From NCBI GenBank assembly GCA_045106985.1, contig JBGCFQ010000009.1, forward strand, positions 186,001 to 250,000: a stretch of DNA of 64,000 bases. Reading direction: 5' to 3'. The position numbers were made by a program, and so were the translations under genes. How positions within the stretch are numbered: position 1 is the first letter of the stretch; each line of letters starts with the position of its first letter. The DNA comes from JAUIET01 sp045106985 (lineage in GTDB: Bacteria; Pseudomonadota; Gammaproteobacteria; Pseudomonadales; JAUIET01). A model generated the notes under the pieces. The model did not search any database and was not told where the DNA came from. It saw nothing but the letters and a program-made list of their open reading frames with translations. Below, piece by piece: positions 43,756 through 51,770 of this stretch.

Positions 43756-45171
43756 ATGGGCGCAGAACAGCCAGAGGAACAGCGCTGGAAAACAAAATAT
43801 AGAGCCTTGCTTGAAGAGCAGGCTGCCAACGATGAGCATTCAGATGCTTTACGCCAAGCTCTAATTCGTCTCAGTCATCTATTTGCTGGTCAGGCAGAAG
43901 ATCTTGATGACTTGCTGGAAGAGTTGCGGCATAAAGTTCGACGCGGTGCTACCGTTGATGATCTACAAGAACAGATTGCACTGATAGACAGCTACAGCGA
44001 TGAGCTTGAATTGTCGGCTGTCTCGACTGAATCAGCCTCCCCTAGACCGCAAACGACCGACACAACGGCGGAAGAAATTAGAGCCTGCGTGAGCAGTGAT
44101 TCGCGTCAGGCAGAGCCGGCATTCAAATCAATCAGTGACCGTATTGAAACCGTGCTGATCGACATGGTGTCAAATCTTAAAGTGCCAGAATCTGTAGCCG
44201 AAAGCAAAGCACGTATAGAGCAAACGCTTCGATCAGGTTTGAATTGGTACGAGTTAATAGCAACGCTTGAAGAACTTAGCTTGTTGGTCGCCGGCACCCT
44301 CTACGAGGGCGAAAAAGACTATTCGGGTTTTCTGCAGAACACGATATCGTGCCTGGCAGAGCTGCAAGCAATGATCAAAGTTTGTCAGCAATCCGGAATA
44401 GATAGCAGCAACAATAGTCGACTGTTAGAAGAAAATATCGAATTGTCCCTGCAAAACATGAAAGAGTCTTTGCAAGGCGACGACATAGACAAGATGAAGA
44501 ACGTCGTAGAACAGGGCTTGGCGAGTATTGCAGGTAACGTGCAAGCCTTCGGTGAAAAGCAAGAAGGCAGTTCTCTCGAGCTAAGAGAAAACGTGCACGC
44601 ACTTAGTACACAGGTTCTGCACTTGCAGCAAGAAGTAGCGCAGGCTCGCAAAGAGGTAGAGTTGCATAAGTCTCGTGCTACTACCGATCCACTAACAAAA
44701 TTACCAAATCGCGCCGCTTATGAAGAGCGTTTGAAATTTGAGTATGCACGCTGGATACGTTATCAGCGGCCTTTAAGTTTGGCGGTTGGTGATGTCGATT
44801 TTTTTAAACAAGTAAATGATACTCATGGTCACTTACTTGGCGATGAGGTGCTTCAAAAGTTGTCTGCTCTATTGAAAGAGACAGTGCGCAAGACCGATTT
44901 TGTCGCTCGTTACGGCGGGGAAGAGTTTGTGTTTCTGCTGCCAGAGACGGATTGTGACAGTGCTTTAATCGCTCTGGATAAGATACGAGAGCATATCAAA
45001 ACACTGAGTTTTAACTCTGATCAGGGAGCTTTCAGTGTTGCTATGTCATTTGGTATCACTTCCTATCGCGAAAGCGATAATCTTAATATGGCGTTTGCAC
45101 GGGCAGATCAAGCCTTGTACGCGGCCAAGCAGAAGGGTCGTGACCAGTGCGTGCTGGCGCCCATTAAATAG
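43756..45171 (+). CDS. Diguanylate cyclase, GGDEF (DgcH-like)
   Basis: Soluble c-di-GMP synthase, 471 residues. The N-terminal 300 residues are acidic and largely helical, with a coiled coil (LHLQQEVAQARKEVELHKS) leading into the GGDEF domain (about 305-468). The active-site loop is RYGGEEFVFLLPE and an intact inhibitory site RKTD lies 5 residues before it, so product feedback is expected. An extended -10 (TGCTATACT, 43717-43725) lies just upstream. The dsbA-dgcH neighbourhood equals that of Pseudomonas DgcH, a conserved housekeeping cyclase. Confidence 0.92.
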   Translation: MGAEQPEEQRWKTKYRALLEEQAANDEHSDALRQALIRLSHLFAGQAEDLDDLLEELRHKVRRGATVDDLQEQIALIDSYSDELELSAVSTESASPRPQTTDTTAEEIRACVSSDSRQAEPAFKSISDRIETVLIDMVSNLKVPESVAESKARIEQTLRSGLNWYELIATLEELSLLVAGTLYEGEKDYSGFLQNTISCLAELQAMIKVCQQSGIDSSNNSRLLEENIELSLQNMKESLQGDDIDKMKNVVEQGLASIAGNVQAFGEKQEGSSLELRENVHALSTQVLHLQQEVAQARKEVELHKSRATTDPLTKLPNRAAYEERLKFEYARWIRYQRPLSLAVGDVDFFKQVNDTHGHLLGDEVLQKLSALLKETVRKTDFVARYGGEEFVFLLPETDCDSALIALDKIREHIKTLSFNSDQGAFSVAMSFGITSYRESDNLNMAFARADQALYAAKQKGRDQCVLAPIK

Positions 45172-45244
45172 CTAGCTATCAATATAAAGCCCTAATTCAC
45201 AATGCACACACGGGTCAACGCCCTGCAGTATGAAATATTGCCAG

Positions 45245-45272
45245 TTGAATAGTGGCCTTGCTCGACTATAGT
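45245..45272 (+). promoter_or_regulatory. Sigma-70-like promoter of the small-ORF pair
   Basis: TTGAAT (45245-45250), 16-bp spacer, TATAGT (45267-45272): 4/6 and 5/6 matches to consensus. The predicted start near 45279 leaves a leader of only about 11 nt before the first small ORF. Confidence 0.5.
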
Positions 45273-45289
45273 TTTAGAAAGGACAAAAA

Positions 45290-45349
45290 ATGGTCAGCCT
45301 AGCTAAGTCGAAAACAGAAGACTGGCTAGTTTCTGGAGGCAATAAATGA
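45290..45349 (+). CDS. 19-codon small ORF overlapping the next start (leader peptide?)
   Basis: Encodes MVSLAKSKTEDWLVSGGNK. AAAGGA lies 6 nt before its ATG. Its TGA overlaps the next ATG in an ATGA junction, and its last codons contain the GGAGG ribosome site of the downstream ORF, so translation of this short frame should affect initiation of the second. No homologue is known to me. Could be a regulatory leader or a small protein. Confidence 0.5.
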   Translation: MVSLAKSKTEDWLVSGGNK

Positions 45350-45507
45350 GCAAGCACCAAATTACACCAGAGCAAGTTCGCAAAATCGAAGACGCACTAG
45401 AAGAGCGCAAAGAGACTAGCGAGCGCCGTCAAAGCGGAGAGCAATTTCCGAATGATTTTGAGCGAAGAGAGTCTCGTGGCGATCGTCGTGAAGACGAAGA
45501 GAGTTAA
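45346..45507 (+). CDS. 53-residue highly charged protein of unknown function
   Basis: Starts MSKHQITPEQVRKIEDALEE and continues with dense Arg/Glu/Asp repeats (FERRESRGDRREDEES) to the end; 31 of 53 residues are charged or nearly so by eye. It has a strong GGAGG 6 nt before the ATG, overlaps the 19-codon ORF by ATGA, and has a promoter-like sequence 70 bp upstream. Likely helical N terminus and disordered tail. Function unknown; it lies between the diguanylate cyclase and the TPR lipoprotein on the other strand. Confidence 0.7.
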   Translation: MSKHQITPEQVRKIEDALEERKETSERRQSGEQFPNDFERRESRGDRREDEES

Positions 45508-45525
45508 GGCCTCTATAAAGCGAGA

Positions 45526-46620
45526 TCAGCGCTTCAGTTGCTCATAGCGATCTCTGAAGCGACGCGCTTTCTGTAACCTTTCTCTCAGAGCATCATCATT
45601 GGGGGTTAATGCGTAAGCCTGTTCCCAGTGCTTTATCGCTGTTTCGATATCACCCAAGCTGTAGTAATACTTGCCTTGCTCAATGTTTTGCTCAGCATTA
45701 CTGGCTAGCAGGCTAAGGAATTGTGTCTCTTCACGTTGAAGTATTTCATCATCTGGCTTCAATTGCCGCGCCAGCTCTATTTGCGTTCGTGCCTTAACGA
45801 GGTCTTTCGTTTGCAGGGCATAGCGATAGCGGTGCATTGCCGCTGAAACTGCGGACTCATCAACCAGAATCTCTGGAGCGGGTTGCACTTTTTTTGCGAC
45901 CACCCTAGGTTTTTGCTTCCGAGGCGGCTTGATGTTCGATTTTGCTAAGCGCACAGCGATTGCGGTTCGCTCGTCAGCCCTTAATGTTTGTGATAAGTCC
46001 AACACGGTTTTGGCACTCTTCCAGCGCTTCGACGCCAGCAGGCGTTGACCCTCGCTCAGCAGGGCTTCGGCCGTTTGCTCGGCTTCTTCAGACAATGCGA
46101 GCTGCATGGAGATAAAGTCTTGGTCGCCACCTGCGCCGGTTATTGCTTCCAAATTGCGCAGCTCAGCAGGAATCCGTTTAGCGCGAAGTATTCTGTGCTG
46201 CAGTAGCATCTTGCGTCGATAATCGTCTCGAGCGACTAGAAAGCCACTATTAGCGGTATTCAGCCGCCGACTCTCTGGAAATTGTCCCAGCGCTTGTTTA
46301 TAGGTACCACCGGCGTCTTGCCACGCATTTTTTTTCTGCTGCTGCTTGGCCGTGTTAATGACCTTCTCTTCGTAATTGCCCGCCAACGCTTGATTCTCGG
46401 CTAGCAGAGCCTCTTTTAACGTCGTATCTAGCTCAGCGCGCTCTATGCTTCGCTGCGCAGTGCCAAATCGCATCTCATTTTGTAGCTGTTTCAATTGCTG
46501 CTCGAAACTAAGCTCGACCTTGGGCTGTAGGGCACAGGCCGACAAAATGGCACAAAGCAGCAATAGGCTGGCATATCGTGTTTTGCATTGGGCGCTGTGC
46601 ATGCAGTCGCAATTGGTCAT
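45526..46620 (-). CDS. TPR-repeat lipoprotein paired with adenylate cyclase
   Basis: 364 residues. The signal region ends in a lipobox, AILSAC, so the mature protein is lipid-anchored at the Cys near residue 29. It is helical, Gln/Glu/Lys-rich and contains TPR-like units (YYYSLGDIETAIKHWEQAY near the C terminus, WQDAGGTYKQALGQFP near residue 100). It starts 4 bp after the cyclase gene, so the two are co-transcribed. I do not know the family; a periplasmic sensor or scaffold for the cyclase is an inference from linkage. Confidence 0.82.
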   Translation of the reverse strand: MTNCDCMHSAQCKTRYASLLLLCAILSACALQPKVELSFEQQLKQLQNEMRFGTAQRSIERAELDTTLKEALLAENQALAGNYEEKVINTAKQQQKKNAWQDAGGTYKQALGQFPESRRLNTANSGFLVARDDYRRKMLLQHRILRAKRIPAELRNLEAITGAGGDQDFISMQLALSEEAEQTAEALLSEGQRLLASKRWKSAKTVLDLSQTLRADERTAIAVRLAKSNIKPPRKQKPRVVAKKVQPAPEILVDESAVSAAMHRYRYALQTKDLVKARTQIELARQLKPDDEILQREETQFLSLLASNAEQNIEQGKYYYSLGDIETAIKHWEQAYALTPNDDALRERLQKARRFRDRYEQLKR

Positions 46621-46624
46621 TGGC

Positions 46625-48076
46625 TTAGGCTACGCGTTGAATACTGATCACGTCCTGGATGAGGTTTTCCATCACAAATGGATTAATCTGATCCAGGTCG
46701 CGTACATTGTATATGGAAACCGGCTTGGTTTTCCCGCGCACGCGTATCTCTCGCTGTTGTTCAACATGGAGGGTCTTGGTTTCCGATACTCGCAGGAATA
46801 AACCCTCTTCGATAATTATCTGGCCACTTTGGGCTTCGTTCGACAGCCTCGATGCTAAATTTACGGCGTCGCCGACCACGGTGTACTCAAGGCGATTGTT
46901 CGAGCCGAGCAGGCCAGCAAGCATATTGCCGCTATTGATACCGATGCGAAGTTCCACAGCATACTTACCCTCTTGTATGCGCTGCTCGTTTAGCCTCGCG
47001 ATCAGTTTCTGCATAAGTACCGCACATGCAACCGCATGAAACTCGTGCTGTGGATCATGTTTGGGGGCGCCAAATACAACCATCACGCAATCGCCGATGA
47101 ACTTATCAATGGTACCGAAATACGCCTTTGCACAAGATTCTAGGTGGTTGAAATACTCGTTGAGCAGTTCACTGACTTCTTTGGGGGACAATTGCTCGCT
47201 AATATTTGTGAAGCCTACAATGTCAGCAAACAAAACGGAGGCGTGCACTTGCTGACCACCATCCTTCAATGTATCGAGTTGATCGAGTACTTCCTTGGCA
47301 ACGCCCTTACTGAGCATTTGTTCCATCAGGGCCTCCAGCTGCGATTTGCGGCTAAGATCGTGACCCATGTCGTTAACGGCGTCGAACAGCACGCCAAACT
47401 CATCGTGACGTGATGTGACTATCGGCTTGAAGGTGCCGTCACGAATGTGCTCGCTGGCTAGCACAAGGTCCTTGATCGGCCCCGTGAGGCGAAGACTAAG
47501 CTGGTACACCAGTAAACATATCGCACTGAACAGGCCAGCGGTAATGCCGGCGACCCACACCAGTGACTGCTGATTCGAGCGCGATAAGGCCGCCTGCGAA
47601 TAGCTCATAACGGCAAAGCCAGCCGTAACCCCTTTAAATCGAATCGGCTCAATGTGTACAGAAATAGTTTCTTTGTGGCCAGGCTGCTCGTTCGCTATCA
47701 GCTCCATCTCTAGCTCGTGATAGGGTCTGTCGAACTGTAACTGTTCTCGTGTTGGCAGTAAGCCATCGTTTGCGACCAGTAAGCCGTCCAAGTCGAAAAT
47801 GCCCGCACCCAATATGCGCTCGCTGGCCGCAATTTTTTGGGTTAAAGCCTGAAGTTGATAGGTCTCATCGGTAAACAATGGTTCGACAGCATTGTTTGCC
47901 AGCTGTTCAGTAATTAGAGTGCTGAAATCGTAGGAGTGGGCTCGCATTAAACGCGATTGATTGTTCAGCAATACAAAGGTGAGCAGGCAGATGGCCACAA
48001 GCACTAGGGAGCTTATGCTCAGTGCGAGTTTGAAAGCTATGGGCAATTTCGGCACGGTAACAGCGTTCTCAATCAA
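46625..48076 (-). CDS. Class III adenylate cyclase with periplasmic sensor and HAMP
   Basis: Membrane cyclase, 483 residues. Two helices (about 18-40 and 175-198) bound a periplasmic domain of about 130 residues; a HAMP domain (about 198-250) leads to the catalytic domain (about 275-450). Metal Asp residues are in LFADIVGFT and FIGDCVMVVFG, the purine-specifying Lys is in TIDKFIGD, and transition-state Asn/Arg are in AVNLASRL. All points to an active cAMP-producing enzyme. First gene of a two-gene unit with the TPR lipoprotein. Confidence 0.9.
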   Translation of the reverse strand: MIENAVTVPKLPIAFKLALSISSLVLVAICLLTFVLLNNQSRLMRAHSYDFSTLITEQLANNAVEPLFTDETYQLQALTQKIAASERILGAGIFDLDGLLVANDGLLPTREQLQFDRPYHELEMELIANEQPGHKETISVHIEPIRFKGVTAGFAVMSYSQAALSRSNQQSLVWVAGITAGLFSAICLLVYQLSLRLTGPIKDLVLASEHIRDGTFKPIVTSRHDEFGVLFDAVNDMGHDLSRKSQLEALMEQMLSKGVAKEVLDQLDTLKDGGQQVHASVLFADIVGFTNISEQLSPKEVSELLNEYFNHLESCAKAYFGTIDKFIGDCVMVVFGAPKHDPQHEFHAVACAVLMQKLIARLNEQRIQEGKYAVELRIGINSGNMLAGLLGSNNRLEYTVVGDAVNLASRLSNEAQSGQIIIEEGLFLRVSETKTLHVEQQREIRVRGKTKPVSIYNVRDLDQINPFVMENLIQDVISIQRVA

Positions 48077-48467
48077 CAGTCATTGGTTTAGGCCACACAC
48101 TTCCGGTGCCTGCTCATCCTTGGTTGGTTTTAAAGCCTCTAATAACACTAGGTTATACGTTTAAAAACAACCAGTTAGCGAGTGACAACGGCGATGAACG
48201 GTGGTGTTGTTGGCTTGTTTGGTCGTAAGATTGGCAGGATAGAGAGCGTCTCTCATCCAGAATGGCGTAAATTGCAATATTGCTGCAGTTTACGCCATAG
48301 CCATTATATCTCGGTGAGGGCCAATTTCGGTTCTGCTCCTGAATTCGTTAATAATTGTAAGGCCATTGAGACGGGGTTCCAGAAGCCTGTAAATACAGCG
48401 CACATGCCGCTATAATTCTTCTAATTAGCGCACCTCACCCTTAGGCCCTCCCCCGGTCAGCGAACCA
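48077..48467. other. Gene-free interval between cyclase and cytochrome c5
   Basis: 391 bp between divergent genes, with no credible ORF. Its main feature is the 37-bp hairpin at 48262-48298. Promoters for both sides should be here but none is clear. Confidence 0.5.
48262..48298. other. Near-perfect 15-bp stem-loop
   Basis: Arms 48262-48276 and 48284-48298 (atggcgtaaattgca / tgcagtttacgccat) pair at 15 positions including one T-G, with a 7-nt loop. No T tract follows on either strand, so it is not a standard terminator. It may be a protein-binding palindrome or part of a structured leader. Confidence 0.65.
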
Positions 48468-48893
48468 ATGATAGAGAGTAGAACTTTGAAAAAACTTATC
48501 CCTTTTGTTTTCCTAAGCCTTATTGCCAGTGGCGCGATAGGATCAGAATTAATTGCGAAACAAGTAGCCGAGCGAACAAAGCCTGTTGGCGAAGTCTGCA
48601 TAGAGGGTGATGCCTGTGCCACCGCCACGGTGAGCTTGGCAAGTAACGGCCCTCGTTCCGGGGAACAGATTTACCAAGCTAGCTGTACAGCCTGCCACGC
48701 GGCCGGCGTTGCCGGCGCGCCCCTGTTTGGAGACTTAGGTCAATGGCAGCCAAGAATTGATAAAGGGATGGATACGCTTCTCGCAAACTCAATCAGCGGT
48801 ATTAACGCGATGCCGCCAAAAGGCTTGTGTATGGATTGCTCTGACGACGAGCTGCAAGCAAGCATTCAATACATGATAGACGCTGCCAAATAG
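48468..48893 (+). CDS. Cytochrome c5 (monoheme)
   Basis: Periplasmic monoheme carrier, 141 residues from ATG 48468. TTG 48486 (MKKLIPFVFLSLIASGAIG) has GAGAG 7 nt upstream and gives a cleaner signal peptide, so it may be the real start. Heme site CTACHAAG, then the C5-specific pair of Cys in GLCMDCSDDE that forms a disulfide, and the Met ligand in INAMPPKG. Probably an electron donor to the terminal oxidases. Confidence 0.92.
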   Translation: MIESRTLKKLIPFVFLSLIASGAIGSELIAKQVAERTKPVGEVCIEGDACATATVSLASNGPRSGEQIYQASCTACHAAGVAGAPLFGDLGQWQPRIDKGMDTLLANSISGINAMPPKGLCMDCSDDELQASIQYMIDAAK

Positions 48894-48923
48894 CAAGGTC
48901 TTTCCTTGGGCGATTGTCTTTAA

Positions 48924-48941
48924 GGCGCTTTCTTAAGCGCC
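48924..48941. terminator. Candidate terminator hairpin after cytochrome c5
   Basis: Perfect 7-bp GC-rich stem GGCGCTT / AAGCGCC with TCTT tetraloop, 31 bp after the stop, between convergent genes. The following sequence (attcaac) is not T-rich, so termination strength is uncertain. Confidence 0.45.
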
Positions 48942-48978
48942 ATTCAACTAAGCAGCAGTTAGTGGCTAACAGCCGTCC

Positions 48979-49497
48979 TTATTGTCTTGGTAGTCGTCGC
49001 GACTGCCAATAATGTTGCTTCCAATATTGGTTTTCTATATTAGATAGAGTGACTCCGGCGCTTTTTGAAGCGTGCACGAAATTTCCTTCTGAGATGAACA
49101 CACCCACATGACGCACGCCGCGACCGGTTTTAAAGAACACCAGGTCGCCGGCTTGTAATTCATTGCTGGCAATTTTGCGCCCTTGTTTGGCAAGCAACTG
49201 GGTTGTACGGGGTAATTGTCGTTCAAAGCGATCTGCAAACGTTCGTTGCACAAAACCGGAGCAATCAATGCCTCGTCTATTATTACCGCCTAATAAGTAG
49301 GGCGTGCCGCGCCATTCATTCAATTGAGCGTATAAAGCAGCAATGACAGGGGAGCTAGTGGCAGAGCTGGAGTGGTTTGTGCTCTCGAAAGGCGCTGATG
49401 ATTTGTTCGCGGTGGTCGATATGCAAGACGCTAAACTCATAGGGATTAGCGCAGAGATCAATAGAAGAAATAGTTTCGTGCTACGCTGACTTTCCAT
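48979..49497 (-). CDS. NlpC/P60 cell-wall endopeptidase lipoprotein
   Basis: 172 residues with a lipobox SLASC (Cys about 25), so probably outer-membrane anchored. The NlpC/P60 catalytic triad is visible: Cys in GIDCSGFVQ, His in RHVGVFI, and a third polar residue after FVHAS. It cleaves peptide cross-links or stems in peptidoglycan (Spr/MepS-like). Short Ser-rich linker (about 30-48) between lipid anchor and domain. Monocistronic. Confidence 0.9.
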   Translation of the reverse strand: MESQRSTKLFLLLISALIPMSLASCISTTANKSSAPFESTNHSSSATSSPVIAALYAQLNEWRGTPYLLGGNNRRGIDCSGFVQRTFADRFERQLPRTTQLLAKQGRKIASNELQAGDLVFFKTGRGVRHVGVFISEGNFVHASKSAGVTLSNIENQYWKQHYWQSRRLPRQ

Positions 49498-49530
49498 ATT
49501 GACCTCTCTTTAAACTAACTAAGTGCAGCC

Positions 49531-51546
49531 CTAATCAAACAGAGCCTTTAAACCCGACAGTGTCTGTTCGCCTTTGCGCTGGTTCACCTCGGGAGCAACC
49601 TCACCACCGCGCCGAGGCCAATTGATGCAATCGGCAGGCAACTCGTCTAAAAAGCGCGACGGTTCGCAGTTCACCATATGCCCGTGTTGTTTTCGCTTTC
49701 TGGCGTACACCATCGTAAGTGTTTCCTGCGCTCGGGTTATACCAACATACGCAAGGCGCCTCTCTTCCTCGATGTTACCTTCTTCAACGCTGGAGCGATG
49801 CGGTAATATTTCTTCTTCAACACCCATCATAAACACGTGTTTAAACTCTAGACCCTTGGCCGCATGCAAGGTCAGCAGCTGAATCTGATCAAGATCTTCC
49901 TCGCCTTCTTGTTGCTCTAGCATGTCGCGCAATATCAGCTTGCTAATGATTTTTTGAATTTGCTCTTCGCCATCTTCATCGTCGTCATCGTCATCGAGGC
50001 CCTTCTCAATACTAGACAATAAAAACTGAACATTAGCCCAACGACGTTCAGCGGTAGTTTGGCTGCTACTGTTTTGCAGTAACCAATCCTCATAATCTAT
50101 GTCGCTTAAAAGCTCATTGATACAAGCCATTGGGCGTTCGGTCAAAAAGCGCTGCTTTGCGGTTACCCAAGAACCGAATTCCTGAATGGCAATCAATGCC
50201 TTGCCGCTGAGTTGCGATTGCAGACCGAGCTCCTGGCAGGCCGTGAGCAAGCCAGTTTCCCTTTGCTGGGCGTACAGCGCTAGCGTTTCAAGCGTTTGTG
50301 TCCCTATTCCACGCCGCGGTACATTAACGATACGCAGAAACGCACTGTCATCGTCAGGGTTTACCAACAAGCGTAAGTACGCCATGGTGTCCTTAATTTC
50401 GTTACGAGCAAAGAACGATGTGCCGCCACTTATTCGATACGGTAGTTGCTCGGCCTGTAAGCGAACTTCCAATAACCTGGCTTGAAAATTGCCACGGTAT
50501 AGTACGGCGAAATCAGAAAGATCACTGCCATAGCGTAATCGCTGATCTAAAATGGTATTAACAATGTAGTCAACTTCGTCGGTTTCGTCGGCTCTACATT
50601 CAATTCGAATAGGCTCACCAGGAGCCATGCTGCTCCACAATTTCTTCTCATACACATGAGGGTTATTCGCAATCAAAGCGTTAGCTGCGTTCAGAATCGT
50701 GGGTGTTGAGCGATAGTTTTGCTCCAGCTTAACTAGTTCCAGAGCGTGATAATCCTCCTGCAGCTTCTCAAGGTTTTCGGGTCTGGCGCCCCGCCAGGCA
50801 TAAATAGATTGGTCGTCGTCGCCGACCACCGTGAACATATTGCGCCCGGAAGTGAGCATCTGCACTAATTGGTACTGGCTGGTATTTGTATCCTGATACT
50901 CATCAACTAGCAGGTAGTGTATGCGTGCTTGCCACTTCTGCAATAGTTCAGCGGAAGCCTGTAGCGCTTGAACAGGCCGGTAAATTAGATCGTCAAAATC
51001 TACGGCATTGTATGCTGCCAGGCTCCTCTGATAACGCTCAAAAAGAGCGGCTGCCTGAAGCTCCACAGGGTTGCTTGCTAGCCCTTTAACCTGTTCAGGT
51101 GTCAGTAGATCGTTCTTCCAATCTGAAATCAGATACTGGCAGGTCTTAATCACATCCACGTCATCAGCGCGTTCATGAAGTGCTAACTCCTTGAGCAAGC
51201 CAAGCGAGTCTTCAGAATCAAAAATGGAAAAACCGTTCTTTAAGCCAAACATCGCCAGGTCACGGCGAATAATTTGTAAACCCAAAGTATGGAACGTTGA
51301 TATGTTAACGCCTCGTGACTCTTTGCCCAGCGAGCTGGATAGTCGGTGGCGCATCTCTTGAGCGGCTTTATTGGTGAACGTAACGGCCGCAACTTTATTG
51401 GGCGAGTAACCGCACTTGCCAATCAGATAACCTATCTTTTCAGTGATAACGCGGGTTTTACCGCTGCCAGCGCCAGCGAGAACCAACAAAGGCCCATCAA
51501 TATACGTAACGGCCCGCTGTTGCGGAGGATTAAGGGTATTCAACAA
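49531..51546 (-). CDS. rep: ATP-dependent DNA helicase Rep
   Basis: 3'-5' SF1A helicase that helps replication past protein blocks. The frame is open to 51621, but TTG 51546 (MLNTLNPPQQRAV) matches the E. coli start and length (671 versus 673). Motifs: Walker A AGAGSGKTR, Ib STFHTLGL, Walker B LVDEYQDTNTSQ, VVGDDDQSIYAWRGA, and VI VGITRAQE. Closer to Rep than UvrD in the 2B region (ISGGTSFFARNEIKD). Just past the middle there is an unusual acidic run, GLDDDDDDEDGEE. Confidence 0.94.
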   Translation of the reverse strand: MLNTLNPPQQRAVTYIDGPLLVLAGAGSGKTRVITEKIGYLIGKCGYSPNKVAAVTFTNKAAQEMRHRLSSSLGKESRGVNISTFHTLGLQIIRRDLAMFGLKNGFSIFDSEDSLGLLKELALHERADDVDVIKTCQYLISDWKNDLLTPEQVKGLASNPVELQAAALFERYQRSLAAYNAVDFDDLIYRPVQALQASAELLQKWQARIHYLLVDEYQDTNTSQYQLVQMLTSGRNMFTVVGDDDQSIYAWRGARPENLEKLQEDYHALELVKLEQNYRSTPTILNAANALIANNPHVYEKKLWSSMAPGEPIRIECRADETDEVDYIVNTILDQRLRYGSDLSDFAVLYRGNFQARLLEVRLQAEQLPYRISGGTSFFARNEIKDTMAYLRLLVNPDDDSAFLRIVNVPRRGIGTQTLETLALYAQQRETGLLTACQELGLQSQLSGKALIAIQEFGSWVTAKQRFLTERPMACINELLSDIDYEDWLLQNSSSQTTAERRWANVQFLLSSIEKGLDDDDDDEDGEEQIQKIISKLILRDMLEQQEGEEDLDQIQLLTLHAAKGLEFKHVFMMGVEEEILPHRSSVEEGNIEEERRLAYVGITRAQETLTMVYARKRKQHGHMVNCEPSRFLDELPADCINWPRRGGEVAPEVNQRKGEQTLSGLKALFD

Positions 51547-51770
51547 AAGAGAACTCGAACCAATGCACTTGCCACGGGAAGCAGCAAGGCGAAAACAGAG
51601 CGCGACATGGTACCAGACCAATGGCCAATAAACTCAGTAAGAAGGCAGACAAAAGGTACTATATCGATAGGTATTGACGTTGCAATTGAGTGCAAATTAT
51701 TCGATATTAGGCACTGGGTCATTGATTTCCAAAGACCGAAAAGCGGCCTAGTGGGTGTGACGGTTATCTA

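Noticed and set aside
49830..49843. Palindrome TAAACACGTGTTTA inside rep as a parS site
   Set aside because: Symmetric, but lacks the TTC/GAA shoulders of the three true sites, and lies far from the cluster.
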